Source: Pelosinus fermentans JBW45
GTDB taxonomy: Bacteria > Bacillota > Negativicutes > DSM-13327
Assembly: GCF_000271665.2 (NCBI RefSeq)
Contig: NZ_CP010978.1
Coordinates: 838,501 to 902,500 of the forward strand
Length of the DNA stretch: 64,000 nucleotides
Direction of reading: 5' to 3'
The notes beneath the pieces are model-generated. The model was given only the letters and a program-made list of their open reading frames with translations. It made no database searches and had not been told where the DNA came from. The position numbers and the translations under genes are program-made. Of this stretch, positions 43,769-52,500 are shown piece by piece (the first letter of the stretch is position 1; each line of letters begins with the position of its first letter).

Positions 43769-44407
43769 GTGCGCAAAATTGATTATATTTTTCTTGATCT
43801 TGATGGACCTATATTAGACGGTAAATTACGACATTACAATTGTTACAGAGATATAATTCTTAAGGATGGAGGAGTCCCAATAGACATAGATCAATACTGG
43901 AATATGAAAAGGGCAAAAATAAAACGGGATATAATATTACATCAATCCCAATATCAGAATACATATGAAAACTTTCTTCAGCAATGGATCGATAATATTG
44001 AAAAAAAGGAATATTTGAAGTTTGATGAATTAAAGCCTTATATATCCGATACACTATCAGATTGGCGTGATTTTGCAAAAAGTATTGTACTTGTCACTAT
44101 GAGGAATAACCATGACAATTTATTGTGGCAACTCCACCATTTTGGTATTTATAATTTGCTTGATAATGTTATATCCTGCTCAAATATAAAACAAGAGGGT
44201 GGTAAATATAATGAATTGAAGGGTTTATCATTTAATACAGCTATTGTTATTGGCGATACAGAAGAAGATACAATCACAGCAGAAAAGTTAGGGATAAAAG
44301 TGATTGCTATAACGAATGGACTGCGAGAAAAAAAACATTTATGTGCCGATTACTATTTTGAAGAAATTTATCAAATTGATATGAAGCAAATAATCTCAGT
44401 TATATGA
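43769..44407 (+). CDS. HAD-superfamily hydrolase
   Basis: 212 aa. The GTG 43769 start follows GTGGGGGATA. FLDLDGPILDG near residue 8 is HAD motif I (Asp-x-Asp), 'IVLVTMRNN' near 110 is motif II and 'VIGDTEEDTITAEKLGI' near 170 is motif IV. A helical cap lies between. It is probably a phosphatase acting on a sugar or small-molecule phosphate, completing a three-gene set with the ATP-grasp and epimerase genes. AT-rich like its neighbours. Confidence 0.78.
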   Translation: MRKIDYIFLDLDGPILDGKLRHYNCYRDIILKDGGVPIDIDQYWNMKRAKIKRDIILHQSQYQNTYENFLQQWIDNIEKKEYLKFDELKPYISDTLSDWRDFAKSIVLVTMRNNHDNLLWQLHHFGIYNLLDNVISCSNIKQEGGKYNELKGLSFNTAIVIGDTEEDTITAEKLGIKVIAITNGLREKKHLCADYYFEEIYQIDMKQIISVI

Positions 44408-44564
44408 AATAGATTGGTAAATTAGGCTATTTTTCTTCAGAAATTAATATTTGTATTAAACATAGTGGCTCTGATGTTAAATAGTAGATGGACATGCTTA
44501 ATATAACAAATAGTTTATAAGTCTAAAAAGTAATTTGGTGGTAGGAAAATATAGGAGGTATATC

Positions 44565-44981
44565 GTGAGTGTAAAAGATTGCCATATAATAGAATTTCCA
44601 AAAGTTTCAGATCCAAGAGGTAATTTGACATTTGTCGAAAATTCAAGACAAATTCCATTTGATATCAAACGTGTATTTTATTTATATGATGTTCCTGGTG
44701 GAGAAACTCGCGCAGAACATGCTAACATAAAATTGCAGCAAATACTTATTGCTATGTCAGGAAGTTTTGATGTGGTTGTCGATGATGGATATGCAAAAAA
44801 GACATTTACATTAAACCGCAGCTTCTATGGATTGTATATACCTGGTATGATTTGGCGTGGGTTAGAAAATTTTTCATCAGGTTCAATTTGTATGGCTTTA
44901 ACTGATGATTATTATAATGCAACAGATTACTACCGTGACTATAGTGCGTTTGTAACGGCAGTTAAAGAGGGGGAAAAATAA
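44565..44981 (+). CDS. dTDP-4-keto-6-deoxyglucose 3,4-ketoisomerase-like (FdtA/WxcM type)
   Basis: 138 aa from GTG 44565, after ATAGGAGGTATATC. It is a single cupin: 'IIEFPKVSDPRGNLTFVEN' near residue 8, 'KRVFYLYDVPGGETRAEHANIKLQQ' near 35, and 'PGMIWRGLENFSSGSICMALTDDYYNATDYYRDY' at the end, the classic FdtA/TylM3-like ketoisomerase signature. It would shift the keto group of dTDP-4-keto-6-deoxyglucose (RfbA/RfbB product) for amination by the next gene. It is coupled directly to the aminotransferase. Confidence 0.88.
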   Translation: MSVKDCHIIEFPKVSDPRGNLTFVENSRQIPFDIKRVFYLYDVPGGETRAEHANIKLQQILIAMSGSFDVVVDDGYAKKTFTLNRSFYGLYIPGMIWRGLENFSSGSICMALTDDYYNATDYYRDYSAFVTAVKEGEK

Positions 44982-46073
44982 TTGCAAATTCCTTTTTTGG
45001 ATATGAAGACACCATATTTGGAATTAAAAGAAGAATTAGATGAGGCGTATCAAAAGGTGATGGAATCTGGATGGTATGTATTAGGTAAAGAAGTAGAAGC
45101 CTTTGAACAGGAATTTGCTCAATATTGTGGTGTGAAGTATTGTATAGGAGTAGGCAATGGCTTAGATGCATTATTTTTAGTGTTAAAGGCATGGGGCATA
45201 GGTAAAGGGGATGAAGTTATCGTTCCTGCGAATACCTATATTGCCACATGGTTGGCCGTTACATACACTGGGGCCAAGGTTGTACCTGTCGAACCTGATG
45301 AACACACTTATAATATTGATCCTACTAAGATTGAAATTGCAATTACTAAGAATACTAGGGTTATTATTGCCGTTCATTTATATGGACAACCAGCTAATAT
45401 GCCTGCTATTAATGACCTTGCACAAAGATATAACCTAAAAGTGTTGGAAGATGTCGCTCAGGCTCATGGTGCTAAGTGTTACGGGAATAGAGTTGGAGCC
45501 TTAGGTGATGCAGCAGGGGTTAGTATGTACCCAGGTAAAAACTTAGGGGCACTTGGCGATGCTGGGGTAATTACGACAAATGATGATGAAATCGCTGATA
45601 AGGTGAGGGTGCTGCGTAATTATGGCTCAAGGGTAAAATATCATAATGAGGTAGTCGGACACAATTCTCGCCTTGATGAAATGCAAGCTGCCCTGCTTAG
45701 GGTAAAACTAAGATATCTAGATGTTTGGAACAGTCGTAGGGTTCAAGTCGCTAAAAGTTATTTGAATGACTTAGCTGATAATCATGGAATTATATTGCCA
45801 TATGTTCCGGAGTGGGCAGATCCAGTATGGCATTTATTTGTTATTCGTACTAAGCAGCGTAAAGAATTGCAAAAAAAATTATCTGATAACGGTATAGGTA
45901 GTTTGATTCATTATCCAATTCCACCTCATTTATCAGGCGCATATGACGAGTATGGATGGAAAAAGGGTGATTTTTATATTTCAGAACAATTGGCGGATGA
46001 AGTGCTAAGTTTGCCTATAGGGCCACATATGACGAATGAACAGATTGACTTTATAGTTGAAAAAATGAAATAA
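44982..46073 (+). CDS. DegT/DnrJ-family sugar-nucleotide aminotransferase (FdtB-like)
   Basis: 363 aa. The start is TTG 44982, abutting the ketoisomerase stop. '[33 protein letters not shown]' is the typical opening. '[15 protein letters not shown]' binds phosphate (near residue 50), '[13 protein letters not shown]' holds the PLP Asp (near 155), and '[17 protein letters not shown]' contains the Schiff-base Lys (near 182). Paired with FdtA, the product should be a dTDP-3-amino-3,6-dideoxyhexose (Fuc3N or Qui3N). The matching N-acetyltransferase (FdtC/QdtC) is not seen in the window. Confidence 0.9.
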   Translation: MQIPFLDMKTPYLELKEELDEAYQKVMESGWYVLGKEVEAFEQEFAQYCGVKYCIGVGNGLDALFLVLKAWGIGKGDEVIVPANTYIATWLAVTYTGAKVVPVEPDEHTYNIDPTKIEIAITKNTRVIIAVHLYGQPANMPAINDLAQRYNLKVLEDVAQAHGAKCYGNRVGALGDAAGVSMYPGKNLGALGDAGVITTNDDEIADKVRVLRNYGSRVKYHNEVVGHNSRLDEMQAALLRVKLRYLDVWNSRRVQVAKSYLNDLADNHGIILPYVPEWADPVWHLFVIRTKQRKELQKKLSDNGIGSLIHYPIPPHLSGAYDEYGWKKGDFYISEQLADEVLSLPIGPHMTNEQIDFIVEKMK

Positions 46074-46118
46074 TTTTTAAAATGTGAAATTCGATAATAT
46101 TTATAAAGTGGTGAGAGT

Positions 46119-47768
46119 ATGAATAAAAAAAATGCAATTACTTTTTTTTATCCAAGTTGTGTTGTTGCTGGAACAGAATTCTTATTTGCTAGATTGGCTA
46201 AAGAATTGTCTGATCAAGGTTATGATGTTAGTATTATTGATTATGTAGACGGATTCATGGCGAATCTTTTAAAAGATACTGATGTTAGACTTATTCCTTA
46301 CGAAAGAAATATTACAAAAGTTAATATGATAAACATTGAATTTGAAACTTGTTTGATAGTACCTCTCTCTTTTCTAAAGAAAGTTACAAAAGAAATTATA
46401 CCAAATGATAAGGTGAAGGTTTTGTTTTGGTGTATACAACCTCATAATTTAGTGTGGAACTTTCGCTTATGGAATTATTTTAAACATTTAACTTCAAAAC
46501 AGATTGCGGGTGTTCTTAGTTGTATTTATCCTGAAAGTAAAAAAGGTATTTCTAATTTATTAAGTCGATTACATAACTTACATTCGCTTTTATTTATGGA
46601 CGAACCTAATTTTTCAGTTAATAAATCGATTTTTGACCTTCCCTTTGATTCACCTAACTATTTACCTATTCCCATACATAATAAATCTGATAATAATAGT
46701 GTTAGAAGAAAAATACAGAAAGATGAAATAAATGTAGCATGGTTGGGTAGAATTAGTATAGAGAAAGTACACGCATTGATAAAAATAATAGATGATGCAG
46801 ATGAATATTCTATTATGGAAAATAAAAAGATTAATATTCATATTATTGGGACGGGTGAATCTGAGTATATGTTAAAGGAGAAAGTACCAAATATCAAAGT
46901 GAGATTGGTACTACTCGGAACTATGATAGGTCGAGAGCTTGATAAATATTTATTAGAAAATGTTGACGTATTATTTGCAACGGGAACTTCTTGTCTTGAA
47001 GGTGCACAGTTAAAAATACCATCTGTAATGGTAGATCCATCATTTACTCCATATATTCGTGAATACAAATATACTTGGTTATTTGAAAGAGAAAATTACT
47101 CTTTAGGGAATTATGTAAATGAGTTTGTAGATTTTAAGGGACATACATTTAGTGAAATAATCGATATTTTGTATAAAAATGCTACATTAGGTGATAGATG
47201 TTATGAATATAATAATAATAATCATTCTTTAAGTAGTGTAGTAGAAAAATTAAAAGATTATATTAATAAATGTTCGGTGAATTTAAAAGAGATCGCTTTT
47301 GATAGTGAATATTCAAAAATTGAGTTTGTAAATGAGCTTTCTAAAATCTTTTCTTTATGTTTTTATCAAGCAAAGGGTAATATTTGTTCGTTGGAGATTT
47401 TGTTGACTCATATACAAAGAGAATTTTTAAAATCTGGTTATAGGAAAATTGCCTTGTATGCATCTGGAGGACATACAGAAAAATTACTTAAATTCTTTCA
47501 TCTAATTAATGGCATCGAACTCTGTTGTATAATCGATAGTAATGGGGGGAACTGGGGAAAACAGATAGAAGGAATAGAAATTATTTCACTTAATGAGGCT
47601 ATTGAGAGAGGCGTACAAGCTATTTTAATTTCATCATATTCTTTTGAAGAACAAATTTATAAAGCTAATATTCAAACTTGCAATATGCATAATATTAGAT
47701 TGTGCAAATTATATGGATATAATAATTCGCAGTATGTAAATATGATATGGGATGAGATTGGATTCTAG
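46119..47768 (+). CDS. Glycosyltransferase (GT-B) with a C-terminal Rossmann-like sensor domain
   Basis: 549 aa. The first part is GT4-like: 'GTEFLFARLAKELSDQGYDVSIIDYV' near residue 20, 'VAWLGRISIEKVHALI' near 207, HIIGTGESEY near 245 and 'VDVLFATGTSCLEGAQLKIPSVM' near 290. After a helical linker (about 370-440) comes 'GYRKIALYASGGHTEKLLKFF' near 446. 'CIIDSNGG.. IEGIEIISLNEAIERGVQAILISSYSFEEQI' follows, a small nucleotide-binding-like domain seen at the C-terminus of several sugar methyltransferases and transferases. The gene is AT-rich. It probably extends the flagellin glycan. Confidence 0.7.
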   Translation: MNKKNAITFFYPSCVVAGTEFLFARLAKELSDQGYDVSIIDYVDGFMANLLKDTDVRLIPYERNITKVNMINIEFETCLIVPLSFLKKVTKEIIPNDKVKVLFWCIQPHNLVWNFRLWNYFKHLTSKQIAGVLSCIYPESKKGISNLLSRLHNLHSLLFMDEPNFSVNKSIFDLPFDSPNYLPIPIHNKSDNNSVRRKIQKDEINVAWLGRISIEKVHALIKIIDDADEYSIMENKKINIHIIGTGESEYMLKEKVPNIKVRLVLLGTMIGRELDKYLLENVDVLFATGTSCLEGAQLKIPSVMVDPSFTPYIREYKYTWLFERENYSLGNYVNEFVDFKGHTFSEIIDILYKNATLGDRCYEYNNNNHSLSSVVEKLKDYINKCSVNLKEIAFDSEYSKIEFVNELSKIFSLCFYQAKGNICSLEILLTHIQREFLKSGYRKIALYASGGHTEKLLKFFHLINGIELCCIIDSNGGNWGKQIEGIEIISLNEAIERGVQAILISSYSFEEQIYKANIQTCNMHNIRLCKLYGYNNSQYVNMIWDEIGF

Positions 47769-47860
47769 ACATTTAATACAAGAAGAATATTATCTTTGTA
47801 ATAAGTCTGTTATTTGCAGGAGTAATGGTGAATACTGGCGACGTTTTTTTCTTATCCTAC

Positions 47861-47905
47861 ACAATACAGATATTACTTGTTCTTAATTCTGTATTGTATC
47901 TTTTT
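47861..47905 (+). terminator. Terminator in the 347-bp gap before the next glycosyltransferase
   Basis: ACAATACAGA (47861-47870) pairs with TCTGTATTGT (47888-47897) and is followed by ATCTTTTTTAT. Elsewhere in the 47769-48115 gap no gene is seen. A short stretch at 48018-48040 resembles the 5' part of the RNA candidate at 58.8 kb. Confidence 0.7.
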
Positions 47906-48115
47906 TATATGATCATTTGACATTTGATCGCCTCAACAAGATTAGAATACCCCTAGCTGCTGTAACCGACAAAATCAATTATTTGTCATGATTCTTTAGT
48001 TGTCCCTAGGGTGAAAATCTGCAGGTTGTTAGTCGAGGCCTTTTGTAATGTCCATATTGTTTGGTCGTCGATAATAAATCTATTTTAATGAACCACTAAG
48101 TGAGGTACTTTTATT

Positions 48116-49288
48116 ATGTGTTTAGTTTCTATTATTATTCCCTTTTTTAATAATGAGCAGTATATAAAAGATGCTATTGACAGTATACGATTTCAAAAAT
48201 ATAAAAATATTGAAATTATTTTAGTAGATGATGCAAGTAAAGACTCTTCAGTAACGATTGTTCAAGAATCTATGAAGCTTGATAAAAGAATAAAATTATT
48301 TCAACACATTGAGAATAAAGGGTGTCCTAGAGCAGTAAAGACAGGAATTGAAAATAGTAGTGGTGAATATATTTTTTTGGCTGGAGCAGATGATATTTCT
48401 TTTAATGATAGGATTAATAAATGTCTTAATGTTTTTAAGGATAACATTAATGTTGGAATAGTTGTCTCAAACGCAACAATAATTGATAAGTTTTCAAATA
48501 AAGTAGATGAAGATTATATTATTTCAAAAGCCGTTAATAATAGGACAATAGCTATGGAACAATTTAAACGAAATTATTGTTTAGGTGCTACTATGGCTTT
48601 AAAAAGAAATAATGAAATCTTATTGAAAGCACATATGCTTGAAGAAATTGAAGATTACCAAATTGCTATTGAGTATTTATTATCAGGCTATGATATTTTT
48701 GTTGTTGACAGTTTTTTAATTAAGTATAGAATACATGATAATAATTGCTCAAATAATAAATCACAGTTAGCTAAAAAGCTGACGAGTGGACTTAAAAGAT
48801 ATGACTCCACTGAGATAATGAATATGCTTCTTTTGCGGGGATATTCAAGAAAGCAAGCTCTTACTACAATTGCGATATTTGAATTATTTAGAAAAAATCA
48901 AAATTGTTGTTATCATTTGTTAATTGAAGCATTAGAAGAGAAATGCTATGAGGAAAAAGAAGATTTTGAACTTTATTTTTATCTTGGTGTTTGTGAATTT
49001 ATTAGAGGCAACTTATCTGAAAGCTATAAAAATTTTTGTTCTGCATACATGTTAAATTGTAATGAAGCAACTTTGCTAAATAATTTAGGATTATTACATT
49101 ATTTATTTTATAAAGATAAAATAAAAAGTAAAGTACTTATAGAAAAAAGCTTAAAATTGATTCCTAATTATCTTGATGCAAAAAAAAATCTCGAAAGTAT
49201 TGCGAACGGAAATTTTGACAATATTAGGCTAACGGAACGATTATTAGACAAATGTATTATTAAAAGGAATAAATACATATTAGATTAA
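48116..49288 (+). CDS. Family 2 glycosyltransferase with C-terminal TPR-like helices
   Basis: 390 aa. 'SIIIPFFNNEQYIKDAIDSI' opens the GT-A domain, 'IILVDDASKDSSV' binds UDP (near residue 36), 'GCPRAVKTGIENSSGEYIFLAGADDIS' carries the Ala-Asp-Asp metal site (near 72-98), and 'YQIAIEYLLSGYDIFVVDSFLIKYRIHDNN' closes it (near 180). From about 265, helical pairs ('YLGVCEFIRGNLSESYKNFCSAYML...NLGLLHY') look like TPRs. AT-rich. It is probably a flagellin-glycan transferase that uses the TPRs to hold a protein acceptor; this last point is inference. Confidence 0.78.
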   Translation: MCLVSIIIPFFNNEQYIKDAIDSIRFQKYKNIEIILVDDASKDSSVTIVQESMKLDKRIKLFQHIENKGCPRAVKTGIENSSGEYIFLAGADDISFNDRINKCLNVFKDNINVGIVVSNATIIDKFSNKVDEDYIISKAVNNRTIAMEQFKRNYCLGATMALKRNNEILLKAHMLEEIEDYQIAIEYLLSGYDIFVVDSFLIKYRIHDNNCSNNKSQLAKKLTSGLKRYDSTEIMNMLLLRGYSRKQALTTIAIFELFRKNQNCCYHLLIEALEEKCYEEKEDFELYFYLGVCEFIRGNLSESYKNFCSAYMLNCNEATLLNNLGLLHYLFYKDKIKSKVLIEKSLKLIPNYLDAKKNLESIANGNFDNIRLTERLLDKCIIKRNKYILD

Positions 49289-49565
49289 TTTCTATTTATG
49301 AATGAAGGCGTTAAAATTTATAATTAATATAAGAATTCAAATCTATGGGACTGAGTGAGTAACTTTTTATCTGATAATAATTACAGTATATAGTTGCCTT
49401 AACACTGGAACTGTTTGGACTGATAAATTTCCTTAGTTTTAGGGCCTATGAGTAGACGAGAATTGTAATTGAATAAAGATTCAAGGTATTTCGAAGCTAA
49501 TTACGAATGTATAAAAGACGTTACCGCTTGTATCTGGGTTGATCATAATGGGGGAGTTTGTTAAA

Positions 49566-49862
49566 ATGGAACAAAAAATCATTGGCATTATTCTTCACGA
49601 GGTAAGTGAATTAAATGAGCAGCTAGATCATAAAGTTGCTATAGAAAACGGCGAAAATGCAGGCTTATATGGTTTAACGGGAGTCCTGGATTCTTTAGGA
49701 CTTGTCACTTTGATTGTTGCTGTTGAGCAAGCGATAGAGGATGAATTAGGGTTGGCTATTAGCTTGGCAGATGAACGAGCGATGTCACAAAAAAATAGTC
49801 CTTTTCGTACGATTGGTACATTAGCTGATTATATTGTAAAGGTTAGTCAGGAGGAAGCGTGA
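49566..49862 (+). CDS. Acyl carrier protein-like
   Basis: 98 aa from ATG 49566, after GGGGGAGTTTGTTAAA. It is acidic and helical; 'GVLDSLGLVTLIVAVEQAIEDELGL' carries the Asp-Ser-Leu phosphopantetheine site (Ser near residue 43). It is longer than housekeeping ACP and lies at the head of an ACP-reductase-ligase trio inside the pseudaminic acid locus. It probably carries an acyl group for sugar N-acylation. The 277-bp gap upstream holds no other gene, though -35/-10-like AT-rich stretches are present. Confidence 0.82.
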   Translation: MEQKIIGIILHEVSELNEQLDHKVAIENGENAGLYGLTGVLDSLGLVTLIVAVEQAIEDELGLAISLADERAMSQKNSPFRTIGTLADYIVKVSQEEA

Positions 49863-50572
49863 TGGACAAACCTGTTATTTTAATTACTGGAACCAGTAAA
49901 GGAATCGGTAAAGCTTTAGTTGCGCATTATGTTGCACTTGGTCATCATGTTATCGGCTGCAGCCGTAATGCTGTTGAGTGGAAAATCGAAGGTGCCCAGG
50001 GGAATTATCAACATTATATTGCCGACGTAACAGATGAAGTAGCTGTAAAGGCTATGTTTTCCGATATTCGCAAACAGTATGGTCGCCTTGATCACTTGAT
50101 TAATAATGCTGGAATTGCATCAATGAATCATTCTATGCTTACACCACTGACAACAGTGCATCAGGTATTGGGCACGAATGTAGTTGGTACCTTCTTATTT
50201 TGCAGAGAATCAGCGAAATTAATGCAAAAAAAGCGCTATGGTAGAATTATAAATTTTGCCACCGTTGCCACTCCTTTGAAGCTGGAAGGAGAGGCAATTT
50301 ATGCTGCGTCGAAGGCTGCAGTGATTACATTAACGCAAATCATGGCCAAGGAGTTTGGTGAGTATGGTATTACGGTGAATGCAATAGGACCTACACCGGT
50401 ACAAACTGACCTAATCAAGTCTGTGCCCAAAGATAAGATTGATAGCTTGCTGAATCGGCAAGCTATTAAGCGTTTTGGGCAATTTCACGATATTAGTAAT
50501 GTCATTGATTTTTTCTTGAAAAAGGAAAGTGATTTTGTGACAGGACAAGTGATCTTTTTGGGAGGCATTTAA
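49862..50572 (+). CDS. SDR-family oxidoreductase (3-oxoacyl-ACP reductase-like)
   Basis: 236 aa from ATG 49862; GTG 49859 is one codon upstream and AGGAGGAAGCG precedes both. 'LITGTSKGIGKALVAHYVALGHHVIGCSRN' is the NADP-binding TGxxxGIG. 'LDHLINNAGIAS' is near residue 80, 'YGRIINFATVATP' near 122 and 'YAASKAAVITLTQIMAKEFG' gives the catalytic Tyr-x3-Lys near 147. Overlap with the ACP stop and adjacency to an acyl ligase fit a reductase for an ACP- or sugar-bound keto group. PtmA-like roles in flagellar sugar synthesis are an alternative. Confidence 0.85.
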   Translation: MDKPVILITGTSKGIGKALVAHYVALGHHVIGCSRNAVEWKIEGAQGNYQHYIADVTDEVAVKAMFSDIRKQYGRLDHLINNAGIASMNHSMLTPLTTVHQVLGTNVVGTFLFCRESAKLMQKKRYGRIINFATVATPLKLEGEAIYAASKAAVITLTQIMAKEFGEYGITVNAIGPTPVQTDLIKSVPKDKIDSLLNRQAIKRFGQFHDISNVIDFFLKKESDFVTGQVIFLGGI

Positions 50573-51913
50573 GTGTATATTGATTTTTTAATAGAGGCAT
50601 TTACCGCGAATAAAGATAAGGAAGCAATTGTTTGGCAAGACCAGTCCTTCAGTTATGGATGGATCCTATCTTCAACCCAAGCCAAACTAGCGTTTTTACA
50701 AGAACGTTTAAAGCCTAATTCTGTAGTTGCATTAGAGGCTGATTTTTCTCCAAACGCTGTGGCCGTTTTATTGGCTTTAATTGAGTGTGGCTGCATCATT
50801 GTGCCCCTGACGGATTCAGTAGCGCATAAAAAGGCGGAGTTTAGAGAAATAGCAGAAGTTGAATTTGTTATTACGGTTACGATAAATGATGAAATTGTAA
50901 TAGAACACACAGGAACAAAGGTTGAGCATGAATTTTTATTACATCTGAAGACGGAGAAGAGGCCAGGACTTGTCTTGTTTTCTTCAGGTTCTACAGGTAA
51001 AAGTAAAGCGGCATTACATGATTTTGTACCATTGCTGGAAAAATTTAAAGTTCCCCGGCATGGGATGAGAACCATTAGCTTTTTGTTATTTGATCATATT
51101 GGTGGCGTAAATACTCTGTTATATACATTATCCAACGGAGGATGTGTAGTTACTGTTAACGAACGCTCCCCAGAAGAGGTTTGCCGTTCTATTGAAAAGT
51201 ATCATGTAGCAACATTACCTACGTCGCCAACCTTTATTAATTTATTATTATTAAGTGAAGCCTACAAGCGTTTTGACCTTAGTAGCTTAACGCTAGTTAC
51301 TTATGGGACCGAAGTTATGCCGGAGAGTACTCTTTCACGATTTAACCAATTATTCCCTAGTGTTCGTTTGCTGCAAACCTATGGTCTTTCAGAAATTGGC
51401 ATCATGCGGTCCAAATCTAAATCATCGGACTCCTTATGGGTGAAAATTGGTGGTGAGGGCTTTGAAACTCGAATCGTTAATAATATTTTAGAAATAAAAG
51501 CAAATTCAGCCATGATGGGGTATCTTAATGCTCCAAGTCCATTTACCGCTGATGGGTGGTTTCATACAGGAGATGTAGTGGAAGTCGATGGTGAATACAT
51601 GAAAATCTTGGGACGCAAGTCTGAGATCATCAATGTCGGAGGGGAGAAGGTCTACCCTGCTGAAGTAGAAAGTGTGTTACAGTTGATGGATGGTGTGGAA
51701 GATGTAGCGATATCGGCTGAAAGGAATCCGATTACTGGTAACTTGGTAAAGGCGAGAGTAAAACTCAAGACAGAAGAGACCATTGGTGAATTCCGCAAAA
51801 GAATGCGTGAGTTTTGTAAAGGAAAATTGGAAGGGTTTAAGGTTCCGCAAAAGGTGGTATTGGTTGATACAACGATGCATGGCGAACGCTTCAAAAAAAT
51901 GCGTAAAGAGTAA
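50573..51913 (+). CDS. ANL-superfamily acyl/aminoacyl-adenylating enzyme
   Basis: 446 aa, at the short end for this family. 'LVLFSSGSTGKSKAALHDF' (near residue 130) is the AMP-binding P-loop. 'LLQTYGLSEIGIM' is near 265 and 'GWFHTGDVVEVDGEYMKILGRKSEIINVGGEKVYPAEVE' (near 325-365) is the hinge region. The C-terminus ends 'GERFKKMRKE', which may hold the catalytic Lys. The start is GTG 50573, immediately after the reductase stop. It likely activates a carboxylic acid and loads the ACP encoded two genes upstream. Substrate unknown. Confidence 0.85.
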   Translation: MYIDFLIEAFTANKDKEAIVWQDQSFSYGWILSSTQAKLAFLQERLKPNSVVALEADFSPNAVAVLLALIECGCIIVPLTDSVAHKKAEFREIAEVEFVITVTINDEIVIEHTGTKVEHEFLLHLKTEKRPGLVLFSSGSTGKSKAALHDFVPLLEKFKVPRHGMRTISFLLFDHIGGVNTLLYTLSNGGCVVTVNERSPEEVCRSIEKYHVATLPTSPTFINLLLLSEAYKRFDLSSLTLVTYGTEVMPESTLSRFNQLFPSVRLLQTYGLSEIGIMRSKSKSSDSLWVKIGGEGFETRIVNNILEIKANSAMMGYLNAPSPFTADGWFHTGDVVEVDGEYMKILGRKSEIINVGGEKVYPAEVESVLQLMDGVEDVAISAERNPITGNLVKARVKLKTEETIGEFRKRMREFCKGKLEGFKVPQKVVLVDTTMHGERFKKMRKE

Positions 51914-51934
51914 AAGCAATGGTGGTGATAAAGA

Positions 51935-52477
51935 ATGCTGCGATTTGATCCTATTAGGGAAGAGGATTTGGAACTCGTATTAAGCTGGCGGACGAAACAA
52001 AATATTACACAATACATGTATACAGATATTTCTAAGGATCTTGAAGAACAGAAAAAATGGCATCAAAGGATATCACTTGACCCTACGTGTTGTTATTGGC
52101 TAATACATTATCAGGAAAAACCAATTGGAGTGATTGGACTTAGCGAGATTGATGCAAAAAATAAACGCTGTTCATTAACATACTATATTGGGGATGAGAC
52201 AGTTCGAGGACTTGGCGGTATTATCCCTCCGTACATATATAATTATGTTTTTACAGTTTTACAATTTAAGAAAATAATTGCCGAAGTCATGGAGGGGAAC
52301 GATCAGGTTGTGAAACTTCACCAACTTCATGGTTATCGGCATGTTGGCATATATAAAGAGCACATATATAAATATGACAAGTATCATGATGTGACGGTTC
52401 TGGAACTTTTAGATGTCGAGTGGCAGAGAATTGGTAAGCGATATAAAAAATGTAATGCCCATTTTGCAGAAAATTGA
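51935..52477 (+). CDS. pseH: UDP-4-amino-4,6-dideoxy-N-acetyl-beta-L-altrosamine N-acetyltransferase
   Basis: 180 aa GNAT enzyme. 'LRFDPIREEDLELVLSWRTKQNITQYMYTD' is the characteristic PseH opening, with 'GVIGLSEIDAKNKRCSLTYYIGDETVRGLGGIIPPYIYNYVF' carrying the acetyl-CoA-binding loop (near residue 67-108) and 'MEGNDQVVKLHQLHGYRHVGIYKEHI' after it. It acetylates N-4 of the PseC product. Here it directly follows the ACP-SDR-ligase trio, so an acyl donor other than acetyl-CoA is conceivable. TGGTGGTGATAAAG precedes ATG 51935. Confidence 0.87.
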   Translation: MLRFDPIREEDLELVLSWRTKQNITQYMYTDISKDLEEQKKWHQRISLDPTCCYWLIHYQEKPIGVIGLSEIDAKNKRCSLTYYIGDETVRGLGGIIPPYIYNYVFTVLQFKKIIAEVMEGNDQVVKLHQLHGYRHVGIYKEHIYKYDKYHDVTVLELLDVEWQRIGKRYKKCNAHFAEN

Positions 52478-52500
52478 ATTTGTAGAGAAGGTAGAGTGAA

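Noticed and set aside
47769-48115. Insertion-sequence remnant
   Set aside because: The AT-rich gap has a terminator and a short RNA-like match, but no transposase fragment or paired terminal repeats were found.
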